This document shows positions 16,964 to 24,166 of a stretch of DNA of 64,000 nucleotides, one piece after another. The position numbers and the translations under genes were made by a program. Origin of the DNA: Azospirillum agricola (GTDB lineage Bacteria; Pseudomonadota; Alphaproteobacteria; Azospirillales; Azospirillaceae); contig NZ_JAGINM010000018.1 in assembly GCF_017876095.1 (NCBI RefSeq), forward strand, positions 62,001 to 126,000, written 5' to 3'. Positions within the stretch are counted from its first letter, which is position 1. Every line of letters starts with the position of its first letter. The notes under the pieces are model-generated. The model searched no databases. It was not told the origin of the DNA and saw only the letters and a program-made list of their open reading frames with translations.

Positions 16964-17283
16964 GCGGCGTGATGGTTCGGAAAACCCTCAGATAGATGGG
17001 GCCGCTGGTTTGTCGAGCCCTTCCCCTTCCCGTCACCGCCGGAGGGCGGCGCCATCGCGGGCGCCTTCCGGCGCTGGCCGGGCGAGATCCGAACGGTCCG
17101 GCCCCATCCGGAAGCCCGGCGGGATGCTATTGATTCCGTTGATCATCTCATCGTCGTCCGGCATCCCCCGAGCGGATGGAAATCACCATAAAGCGCTGAT
17201 TTGCCGCAGAGAATACAGGCCGACAACGGATTAGAATCCAGCTATGGCCGTGGACGGAACGGCGCTGGCTCTGCGGAAAATCA
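16964..17283. other. Divergent intergenic region before the LysR gene
   Basis: 320 bases between the small conserved protein (minus) and the LysR regulator (plus). I see no gene, strong hairpin or clear promoter; a modestly AT-rich stretch at 17180-17240 is the likely place for the LysR promoter. Confidence 0.5.
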
Positions 17284-18495
17284 ATGACCGACCTTCCCAA
17301 CATCCGCCACCTGCGCGCCTTCCGGGAGGTTGCGCGGCAGCGCAGCATCAGCCAGGCCGCCGAGCGGGTCCACCTGTCCCAGCCGGCCATCACCCAGGCC
17401 ATCGCCAAGCTGGAGGCTCAACTCGGCACCGCGCTGTTCGAGCGCCGCTTCGACGGCATGCCGACCACCACGGCCGGAGCCCTGTTCCTCGACCGGGTGG
17501 AGCGCATGCTGGAGGGCCTGCGCAGTGGCGCCCGCGAGGCGGTCCGTGTCGGCGACCGCAAGGCGGCGCGCGGCTTCGCCGATTTCGACCAGCTCCTCAC
17601 TGCCGCCCAACTCCGCGCCCTGGTCGCCATCGCCAACGCCGGAAACTTCAGCCTCGCCGCCCGCGCGGTGAACATCGCCCAGCCCTCCATCCACCGCGCC
17701 GCCCGCGACCTGGAGCGGCTGTCGGGGCTGTCGCTGTTCACCCGCTCGGCGGCTGGGATCACCCTGACCGCCGCCGCCAAGGCACTGGTCCAGCATGTGA
17801 AGCTCGCCATCGCCGAACTGGAGCAGGGCTTCGCCGAGCTGGCCGACCATCTCGGCACCGACCAGAGCCGCATCGTCGTCGGCAGCATGCCGCTGGCCCG
17901 CACCCACATCCTGCCGACGGCCATCAACGCGCTGGCCGCCGAACGGCCGGAGGTCCGCATCCAGGTCGTCGACGGTCCTTACGACGACCTGCTGCACGGG
18001 CTGCGGCACGGCGAGATCGACGTGCTGATCGGCGCGCTGCGCGACCCGGTGCCGATCGACGACGTGGTGCAGGAAACCCTGTTCACCGACCCCCTGGCCG
18101 TCGTCGTCCGCGCCTTCCACCCGCTGACCCGTCGGGCGGTGGCCCCCGACGATCTGGCCGCCGGCCGCTGGGTGGTGCCGCGTCCCGGCACGCCGACCCG
18201 CAAGCACTTCGACGCGCTGTTCGCCGAGCGGGGTCTTCCCCTGCCCGCCGGGATCGTCGAGGCCAGCTCGCTGCAACTGATCCGCGGTCTGCTGCTGGGC
18301 AGCGACGCGCTGACGCTGATCTCGCTGCACCAGATCCGGCACGAGCGCAACCTCGGCCTGCTGGTGCCGCTGCCGGTCGAGCTGCCCGGCGGCGAGCGGC
18401 CGATCGGCCTGACCCTGCGGCGCGGCTGGCGCCCGACGGCGACGCAGGACCGCTTCCTGTCCTGCCTGCGCGACGCCGGAAAGCAGGCCCGCTAG
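17284..18495 (+). CDS. LysR-family regulator with two tandem HTH domains
   Basis: 403 residues, about 100 longer than a standard LysR protein, because the winged HTH occurs twice. HTH-1 covers residues 8-66 (IRHLRAFREVARQRSISQAA, then LSQPAITQAIAKLEAQLG) and HTH-2 covers 107-166 (LRALVAIANAGNFSLAARAV, then IAQPSIHRAARDLERLSG). Both keep the recognition-helix pattern SQPAITQAI / AQPSIHRAA. Residues 175-395 are the usual periplasmic-binding-like effector domain (IVVGSMPLARTHILPTAI). It lies immediately upstream of ligC and near ligI-ligA-ligB, so it is the likely activator of protocatechuate 4,5-cleavage, comparable to LigR/PmdR; that target is inferred from position. Confidence 0.9.
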   Translation: MTDLPNIRHLRAFREVARQRSISQAAERVHLSQPAITQAIAKLEAQLGTALFERRFDGMPTTTAGALFLDRVERMLEGLRSGAREAVRVGDRKAARGFADFDQLLTAAQLRALVAIANAGNFSLAARAVNIAQPSIHRAARDLERLSGLSLFTRSAAGITLTAAAKALVQHVKLAIAELEQGFAELADHLGTDQSRIVVGSMPLARTHILPTAINALAAERPEVRIQVVDGPYDDLLHGLRHGEIDVLIGALRDPVPIDDVVQETLFTDPLAVVVRAFHPLTRRAVAPDDLAAGRWVVPRPGTPTRKHFDALFAERGLPLPAGIVEASSLQLIRGLLLGSDALTLISLHQIRHERNLGLLVPLPVELPGGERPIGLTLRRGWRPTATQDRFLSCLRDAGKQAR

Positions 18496-18515
18496 CGCAA
18501 GGCTCGAACACAAAA

Positions 18516-18538
18516 TGAATAATGCTCCCTGTCATTCA
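18516..18538 (+). promoter_or_regulatory. Candidate LysR-type operator upstream of ligC
   Basis: An interrupted palindrome TGAAT (18516-18520) and ATTCA (18534-18538) with 13 bases between, in an AT-rich patch 140 bases upstream of the ligC start. It fits the loose T-N11-A style of LysR sites. Tentative. Confidence 0.3.
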
Positions 18539-18677
18539 ATTTCAATGCGGGCTGATTGTTTGCTACCCGATGAGTCATGAGCAGCGGCGACGGAACAGGG
18601 CGGCCAGGGAAAGCTCCACCCAGCGGGAGCGGGCCGCCGGCCGAACGCCGGGTCTTTCATCTTCCGGGAGCATCAGC

Positions 18678-19625
18678 ATGAAAATCTGCGTGGCCGGCGC
18701 CGCCGGCGCCTTCGGCGTCAAGCATCTCGACGCCATCGCCGCCATCGACGGGATCGAAGTGGTCTCGGTCGTCGGCGGCGGCCCGGACGACATCGAGGGC
18801 TTCGCCAAGCAGCGCGGCATCCCGCACTGGACCAAGGATCTGTCCGAGAGCCTGGAGCGGCCGGAGGTCGAGGCGGTCATCCTGGCGACCCCCACCCCGG
18901 TCCACGCCTCCCAGGCGATCCAGTGCCTGGAGGCCGGCAAGCATGTGCTGGTCGAAATCCCGATGGCCGACAGCCTCGCCGACGCCGAGCGGCTGGTCGA
19001 GGTCCAGAAGCGGAGCGGTCTGGTGGCGATGGCCGGCCACACCCGCCGCTTCAACCCGAGCCACCAGTGGATCCGCCAGCGCATCCAGGCCGGCGAGCTG
19101 ACGATCCAGCAGATGGACGTGCAAACCTACTTCTTCCGCCGCACCAACATGAACGCGCTGGGCCAGCCGCGCACCTGGACCGACCATCTGCTGTGGCACC
19201 ACGCCTGCCACACGGTCGACCTGTTCCAGTACCAGACCGGCGAGGTGGCGAGCCGCGCCCACGCGCTTCAGGGGCCGCCGCACCCCGAGCTGGGCATCGC
19301 CATGGACATGAGCATCGGCCTGAAGGTGCCGTCCGGCGCCCTCTGCACCCTGTCGCTGTCCTTCAACAACAAGGGACCGCTCGGCACCTTCTTCCGCTAC
19401 ATCTGCGACAACGGCACCTACATCGCCCGCTACGACGACCTCTACGACGGCAACGAGCAGAAGATCGACCTCAGCGGCGTCACCGTGTCGAACAACGGCA
19501 TCGAGCTGATCGACCGCGAGTTCTTCGCCGCCATCCGCGAGGGACGCGAACCGAACGCCAGCGTCGCCCAATGCCTGCCGGCGATGCGCACGCTCGACCG
19601 GCTGGAGAAGGCGCTGGCCGACTGA
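18678..19625 (+). CDS. ligC: 4-carboxy-2-hydroxymuconate-6-semialdehyde dehydrogenase
   Basis: 315-residue NAD(P)-dependent oxidoreductase of the Gfo/Idh/MocA family. It oxidises the product of protocatechuate 4,5-cleavage (CHMS, in its hemiacetal form) to 2-pyrone-4,6-dicarboxylate, the substrate of LigI encoded nearby. The dinucleotide fold is at the N terminus (ICVAGAAGAFG). VLVEIPMADSLADAERL takes the place of the usual EKP motif, and GHTRRFNPSHQWI is characteristic of LigC/PmdC enzymes. The ATG at 18678 has GGGAG at seven bases; upstream in-frame sequence is low-complexity. Context (LysR, ligAB, ligI) makes the specific assignment firm. Confidence 0.92.
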   Translation: MKICVAGAAGAFGVKHLDAIAAIDGIEVVSVVGGGPDDIEGFAKQRGIPHWTKDLSESLERPEVEAVILATPTPVHASQAIQCLEAGKHVLVEIPMADSLADAERLVEVQKRSGLVAMAGHTRRFNPSHQWIRQRIQAGELTIQQMDVQTYFFRRTNMNALGQPRTWTDHLLWHHACHTVDLFQYQTGEVASRAHALQGPPHPELGIAMDMSIGLKVPSGALCTLSLSFNNKGPLGTFFRYICDNGTYIARYDDLYDGNEQKIDLSGVTVSNNGIELIDREFFAAIREGREPNASVAQCLPAMRTLDRLEKALAD

Positions 19626-19676
19626 CGTCGCCTTTCGCCGGCGCGCCTTTGGAAGGAGCATCCCGCCCCACCCGTC

Positions 19677-19699
19677 ATGCCCGGCCTTGTGCCGGGCAT
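19677..19699. repeat. Dispersed ATGCCCGG palindrome, copy 1
   Basis: Arms ATGCCCGGC (19677-19685) and GCCGGGCAT (19691-19699), loop of five, followed by CCACGGCC. The same element with the same flank (CATCCACGGCC) occurs at 48748-48770, and a related one at 48808-48830. This is a REP-like intergenic repeat family. Confidence 0.7.
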
Positions 19700-19845
19700 C
19701 CACGGCCGCAAGTCATGCGAGGCTGATTGGACGTTGACGACCGGGGCAAGCCCGATCGCGGCGAACAGAGAGACATGCCGCAGCGCGGGAAGACACTCGA
19801 AAATTTTGCGGGAAGCTTGCCGAACATTTTACGACGCCTGACGCG

Positions 19846-19896
19846 AACGCCATCGGGGCGCCGCTGCATCGACAGCAGCGGCGCCCCGATGGCGTT
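19846..19896. terminator. Perfect 22-bp stem-loop between ligC and ligB
   Basis: Arms at 19846-19867 and 19875-19896 are perfectly complementary over 22 bases with a 7-base loop (ATCGACA); the plus strand continues TTTCGG. It lies 221 bases after the ligC stop and 63 bases past the ligB stop. It is best read as a shared bidirectional terminator, although the U-tract is short. Confidence 0.65.
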
Positions 19897-19958
19897 TCGG
19901 CGAAACGAAGAGCCGTCCCTCCCCCGCATGGATGCGAGGGAAAGGCGGCAGCCCATCG

Positions 19959-20798
19959 TCACGCGCTTTCCAGAACCAGCAAGCCGGCCCCGGTGTTGGA
20001 GATCGGAATGTGGTAGTTGCTGTGGACCTTCGACACCTTCTCCCCCAGCGCACCGCGCATGATCAGCCACAGGATCAGCTCGGCCCCCTGGGCTCCGGCG
20101 AGCCGCACCAGATCATGGATGGAGTAGCGCGCCAGAGCCTCCGGCTCGTCGACGATCTTCTCCAGGCACATCAGGTCGAACTCCTTGTTGATGAAGCCCG
20201 CCCGCTCGCCGTCGAGCTGGTGCGACAGGCCGCCGGTGCCGAGCACGACGACCTTCTTGTCCTTGCCGTAGGACTCCACCGCCCGGCCGATCGCCTGCCC
20301 CAGCTTGAAGCAGCGGGCCGGGCTCGGCAGCGGGTGCTGCACCGTGTTGACCGCCACCGGGATGGTCTTGACGGTCATCTTCGAGCGGTCCGGCCACAGC
20401 AGCGACATCGGCACGGTGAAGCCGTGGTCGACCGCCATCTCCTGGCAGGAGCAGATGTCGAACTCGTCGGCCACCAGCGATTCGATGAGGTGCCAGGACA
20501 GCTCCGGGTCGCCCTCGTAGGGCGGCAGCGGCTGCAACCCCCAGCCCTCGTCCTTGTTCGTGTACTCGAAGGCGGCGCCGACCGAGAAGGTCGGCATCTT
20601 GTCGAGGAAGAAGTTCAGCCCGTGGTCGTTGTAGACCACGATGGCGACGTCCGGCTTGACCTGGTCCAGCCATTCGCGGACCGCCGGATAACCGTCGAAG
20701 AACGGCTTCCAGTAAGGGTCCTCGAACAGTTCCTTGGCGATGGCGTTGCCGATCGCGGGGATGTGGGAGGTGGTGACGCCACCGACGATCTTCGCCAT
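19959..20798 (-). CDS. ligB: Protocatechuate 4,5-dioxygenase, beta subunit
   Basis: 279-residue catalytic subunit of the extradiol dioxygenase that opens protocatechuate between C4 and C5 using Fe(II) and O2. The class III extradiol fold begins MAKIVGGVTTSHIPAIG; iron ligands are H12 and H59 (in VYNDHGLNFF). A glutamate near residue 240 is expected as the third ligand, and GLSHQLDG carries the active-site acid/base His. It starts one base after the ligA stop, so the two subunits are translationally coupled. Last gene of the ligI-ligA-ligB operon. Confidence 0.95.
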   Translation of the reverse strand: MAKIVGGVTTSHIPAIGNAIAKELFEDPYWKPFFDGYPAVREWLDQVKPDVAIVVYNDHGLNFFLDKMPTFSVGAAFEYTNKDEGWGLQPLPPYEGDPELSWHLIESLVADEFDICSCQEMAVDHGFTVPMSLLWPDRSKMTVKTIPVAVNTVQHPLPSPARCFKLGQAIGRAVESYGKDKKVVVLGTGGLSHQLDGERAGFINKEFDLMCLEKIVDEPEALARYSIHDLVRLAGAQGAELILWLIMRGALGEKVSKVHSNYHIPISNTGAGLLVLESA

Positions 20799-20799
20799 G

Positions 20800-21159
20800 T
20801 CAGTGCCCCGCCGCCTGAAGTTTCGCCTTGAATTCCTCGACCGTCAGGCCGGTCTGCTGGGCGCCGACGTCCTGGACGTTCAGCCCGAGCATGCCGACGA
20901 ACTTGGCGAGGTAGTAGATGTTGCCGCCGGCCGCCAGCAGGTCGAGCGCGTTGCGCGCCTTGATCGCCGCCCGCTGCGCGTCGTTCAGCCCGTACTTGGT
21001 GCAGTAGGCGTCCTCGTCGGCGAGGAACTCGGCCCGGCTGGCCGCCTCGTTGAAGGAGTAGCACATCTTGTTCAGGGCATAGCCGCGCATCGCCATCGTG
21101 CCGTCGAAGATGGTGGTGCCGGGAATCGGGTCCCGTGTCGGGGAGGGTTGCATGGGCAT
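20800..21159 (-). CDS. ligA: Protocatechuate 4,5-dioxygenase, alpha subunit
   Basis: 119-residue small subunit that forms a lid over the LigB active site. It has the LigA family pattern GTTIFDGTMAMRGYALNKMC near residue 15, followed by LADEDAYCTKYGL and AAGGNIYYLAKFVG. The ATG at 21159 is preceded by AGAGGA; a second Met two codons on is less well spaced. It lies 53 bases after the ligI stop and one base before ligB. Confidence 0.95.
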   Translation of the reverse strand: MPMQPSPTRDPIPGTTIFDGTMAMRGYALNKMCYSFNEAASRAEFLADEDAYCTKYGLNDAQRAAIKARNALDLLAAGGNIYYLAKFVGMLGLNVQDVGAQQTGLTVEEFKAKLQAAGH

Positions 21160-21212
21160 GGGCGCTTCCTCTTTCGGACTTTTCTTGTGACCGTGGTTTT
21201 TGCGGTTGCGGG

Positions 21213-22088
21213 TCAGCTCCAGTAGAGCCGCATCGGGTTGTCCACCAGCAGCGCCTTCTGCTTGGCGGCGTCGGTGGCGATGTGGGGGATGACGTCGACC
21301 AGCGCGCCATCGTCGGGCATGTGGGTCGTCATGTTCGGGTGCGGCCAGTCGGTGCCCCACAGCACGCGGTCGGTGAAGCGGTCGACCAGCCGGCGGGCGA
21401 AGGGCACGACGTCGGCGTAGTTGGTCGCCGGGCCGTCGACGCTGAGGCGCTCGGGACAGCTCACCTTCGACCAGACGTTCGGGTTGTCCGCCATCAGGTC
21501 GACGAAGCGCTGGAAGTCCGGGTGGTCGACGCCCTTGGCGATGTCGGGGCGGCCCATGTGGTCGACCACGATGGTGGTCGGCAACTGGCGCAGGAAGGGG
21601 ATCAGCCCCTCCAGGTCCGGCGCCTCGAAATAGACGACGATGTGCCAGCCGAGCGGCGCGATGCGGTCGGCGATGCCGAGATAGATCTCCTTCGGGGTGG
21701 CGTCGACCAGACGCTTGACGAAGTTGAAGCGGACGCCGCGCACCCCGGCCTCGTGCATGTCGTGCAGTTCGGCGTCGCTGACCGACGGGCCGACCGAGGC
21801 GACGCCGCGCGCCAGCCCGTTCGACGCCCGCAGCGCGTCGACCAGCGCCCGATTGTCCTTGCCGTGGCAGGTCGCCTGGACGATGACGTTGCGCTCGAAT
21901 CCCAGGAAGTCGCGCAGCGCGAACAGTTTTTCCTTGGGCGCGTCGCAGGGGGTGTATTTGCGCTCCGGCGCGTAGGGGAAGACGTCGCCCGGCCCGAAGA
22001 CGTGGCAATGGGCGTCCACCGCTCCCGGCGGCGGCGCGTAGGCCGGCTTGCGCGGGCTTGGATGGAAGGGCATGTAGTTGGCGTCCAT
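21213..22088 (-). CDS. ligI: 2-pyrone-4,6-dicarboxylate hydrolase
   Basis: 291-residue amidohydrolase that opens 2-pyrone-4,6-dicarboxylate to 4-oxalomesaconate, the step after LigC. The N-terminal metal motif is VDAHCHVFGPGD (H27, H29). VVDHMGRPDIAKG and VLWGTDWPHPNM near the end carry further active-site His and Asp residues of the LigI family. The ATG at 22088 follows AGAGG at eight bases; ATGs further upstream (22178 and others) add a Pro/Arg-rich tail and are rejected. The next enzymes (LigJ hydratase, LigK aldolase) are not in the window. Confidence 0.95.
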   Translation of the reverse strand: MDANYMPFHPSPRKPAYAPPPGAVDAHCHVFGPGDVFPYAPERKYTPCDAPKEKLFALRDFLGFERNVIVQATCHGKDNRALVDALRASNGLARGVASVGPSVSDAELHDMHEAGVRGVRFNFVKRLVDATPKEIYLGIADRIAPLGWHIVVYFEAPDLEGLIPFLRQLPTTIVVDHMGRPDIAKGVDHPDFQRFVDLMADNPNVWSKVSCPERLSVDGPATNYADVVPFARRLVDRFTDRVLWGTDWPHPNMTTHMPDDGALVDVIPHIATDAAKQKALLVDNPMRLYWS

Positions 22089-22378
22089 CGGACAGACCTC
22101 TTCGAAAGCAATGCGCATCGCGCGGCACCGGGGCCCTGGCGCCGGCGGTGGACCCGCCATTGATGAGAGCACTCTCAATCACCGGCGGCGATGATTTGTG
22201 TCACCCCCATCATCGTCAAAGCCGCCCCCATTGCCATTTGGAAGCCCGACGCGGCTATTGGCTTTTGCTATAGACCGCCGCGCCGCCGGCCCCGGCCGCG
22301 TCCGGCGGTCGGTTTTTCTCGACGGCGGCACCGGAGCGGCCTACCAGTGGAGCGAAACAGGCGGGGATCCCGAAAGCC
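22089..22378. promoter_or_regulatory. Divergent promoter region ligI / exonuclease, with palindromes
   Basis: Contains TGAGAG-CA-CTCTCA inside a longer imperfect dyad (22161-22181), 73-93 bases upstream of the ligI start and suitable for a LysR-family activator site. A further dyad, GATGAT / ATCATC, lies at 22190-22214. No confident -35/-10 pair could be named. Confidence 0.4.
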
Positions 22379-23023
22379 ATGACCACGCAACCCTGGGACG
22401 GCAGCGACCGGCTGGTCGCCATCGACATCGAAACCACCGGCCGGCGGATGCCGAAGCTGGAAGACATCCGCAAGGCCCCCAAGGGGCTGCGCCAGCCCGG
22501 CCTGGTCATCGAGATCGGCTGCATCGAGCTGCTGCGCGACGGCAAGGGGGAGAATGGAGGCTGGACCAAGGGCCGGACCTGGGAAACCCGCGTCAACCCC
22601 GACGCGCCGATCCACCCCGACGCCATCAAGGTCCACAACATCCGCCCCAACGACCTGAAGACCGCCCCGCGCTTTCCGCAGGTGGTCGAGGAGATGATGG
22701 CGTTCCTCGGCGACGATCTCCTGATCGCCCACGCCTACAAGAACGAGATGGACTTCCTGAACTACGAGTTCGCCCGCATGGGCAAGGTGCCGTGGGGAAC
22801 CGAGGTGTTCGGCAGCCCGCGCTTCCTGTGCACCAAGGAGATGTCGCACGAGCATTTCCCCGGCGCCTCGGGATCGCTGGACGCGCTGTGCGACCGGCTG
22901 TGGCTCGACCGCAGCGACCGCTTCGCCCACCACGGGGCGCTGCTCGACGCCGACCTGACCGCCGACGCCTTCCTGAAGATGGCCTACGGCGACCTCGGCC
23001 CGCGCGACGCAAGCTTCGGATAG
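22379..23023 (+). CDS. DnaQ-like 3'-5' exonuclease
   Basis: 214-residue DEDD-family nuclease. Exo I is VAIDIETTG (D16, E18), Exo II is LIAHAYKNEMDFLNYEF, and Exo III is HHGALLDADLTADAFL with the His-to-Asp spacing of DEDDh enzymes. It resembles the proofreading epsilon subunit of DNA polymerase III. It lacks the C-terminal polymerase-binding tail, has an insert after Exo I (RRMPKLEDIRKAPKGLRQPG) and is probably a stand-alone exonuclease. Single gene. The stop lies inside a short direct repeat (13-mers at 23006 and 23026), possibly a recent 20-base duplication. Confidence 0.88.
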   Translation: MTTQPWDGSDRLVAIDIETTGRRMPKLEDIRKAPKGLRQPGLVIEIGCIELLRDGKGENGGWTKGRTWETRVNPDAPIHPDAIKVHNIRPNDLKTAPRFPQVVEEMMAFLGDDLLIAHAYKNEMDFLNYEFARMGKVPWGTEVFGSPRFLCTKEMSHEHFPGASGSLDALCDRLWLDRSDRFAHHGALLDADLTADAFLKMAYGDLGPRDASFG

Positions 23024-23038
23024 GTGACGCAAGCTTCG
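23006..23038. repeat. Short direct repeat at the exonuclease stop codon
   Basis: GACGCAAGCTTCG occurs at 23006-23018 and again at 23026-23038, offset by 20 bases. The first copy encodes the last residues of the exonuclease; the second lies just past the stop. Looks like a small tandem duplication. Confidence 0.8.
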
Positions 23039-23154
23039 AACATTAAGGATCCGCGGGCCGGACCGTCACGCCGTTGTCATGGACAAGGCGTAGACACGGG
23101 ACGGCGCCGCGTGTTCCGCGCGGACCCAAGACGATGCGCATGGAGATTGCAGAC

Positions 23155-24135
23155 ATGAAGGCCACCCTCGCCACCCTCGCCTCGGCGGCAGTGCTGTTGT
23201 TCGGGCTGTCGGCGCAGGCCGCCTCCGGCAAGCTGGTGCTCTACACCTCGCAGCTGGAGGCCGACGCCAAGCAGACGGTCGAGGCGTTCAAGGCGCGGAA
23301 TCCCGGCGTCGAGGTCGATTGGGTCCGAAGCGGGACCACCGAGCTGATGAACAAGCTGCGCGCCGAGATCGCCGCCGGCGCCCCCCAGGCCGACCTGCTG
23401 CTGATCGCCGACGCCGTCACCATGGAATCGCTGAAGGCCGAGACGCGCCTGCTGGCCTACAAGGACGCGCCGGTCCAGGGCTACCGCCCCGGCACCCACG
23501 ACGCCGACGGCACCTGGTTCGCGACCAAGCTGATCACCACGGGCATCGTCTACAACACCGCCGCCCCGATGAAGCCGGCTTCCTGGACCGACCTGACCAG
23601 GCCGGAGGCCAAGGGCACCACGGTGATGCCGAGCCCGCTCTATTCCGGCGCCGCCGCCATCCACATGGCGGCGGTCAAGGAACAGCCGGCGCTCGGCATG
23701 GCCTATTACGAGGCGCTGGCCCGCAACGGCGTCACCGCCGCCAAGGGCAACGGCGGCATCCTGAAGGCGGTGGCCGGCGGCGAGAAGCTGTACGGCGTGA
23801 TCGTCGATTACCTGCCGATCCGCGAGCAGGCCAAGGGCGCGCCCGTCGCCTTCGTCTTCCCCAAGGAGGGCGTCAGCGCGGTGAGCGAGCCGGTCGCCAT
23901 CCTCAACACCACGAAGAACCCGGACGCCGCCAAGGCCTTCGTCTCCTTCCTGCTCGGCCGCGAGGGTCAGGAGCTGGCCTCGCGCCAGGGCTTCCTGCCG
24001 GCGCTGCCCGGCGTGAAGGCGCCGGACGGTTTCCCCGACCCGGCGACCATCACCCTGATGCCCTACGACCCGGCCAAGGCCCTGAGGGACGACGACGCCA
24101 ACAAGAAGGCCTTCGCCGACCTGTTCGGCGGTTGA
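23155..24135 (+). CDS. Extracellular solute-binding protein, FbpA (Fe3+) type
   Basis: 326-residue periplasmic binding protein with a Sec signal (1-22, cleavage after AQA). It is of the type-II periplasmic binding fold seen in ferric iron, phosphonate and thiamine importers: KLVLYTSQLEADAKQTVEAF at the start, VDWVRSGTTELMNKLRAEI, and LIADAVTMESLKAE. The start at 23155 has GGAG nine bases upstream. It is followed 31 bases later by a matching fused permease, but no ATPase gene follows. Ferric ion is the best guess; the tyrosine pair used for iron is not obvious, so another ligand is possible. Confidence 0.85.
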   Translation: MKATLATLASAAVLLFGLSAQAASGKLVLYTSQLEADAKQTVEAFKARNPGVEVDWVRSGTTELMNKLRAEIAAGAPQADLLLIADAVTMESLKAETRLLAYKDAPVQGYRPGTHDADGTWFATKLITTGIVYNTAAPMKPASWTDLTRPEAKGTTVMPSPLYSGAAAIHMAAVKEQPALGMAYYEALARNGVTAAKGNGGILKAVAGGEKLYGVIVDYLPIREQAKGAPVAFVFPKEGVSAVSEPVAILNTTKNPDAAKAFVSFLLGREGQELASRQGFLPALPGVKAPDGFPDPATITLMPYDPAKALRDDDANKKAFADLFGG

Positions 24136-24166
24136 AGCGGGGTGCGTTGGGCATGAAGGGTTCGGC

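Larger units (their letters stand above)
19626..19958. other. Convergent intergenic region ligC / ligB
   Basis: 333 bases with no gene. It holds a copy of a dispersed palindrome (19677-19699), an AT-rich patch (19795-19835) and a very long perfect hairpin (19846-19896) that can end transcription from both sides. Confidence 0.7.
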
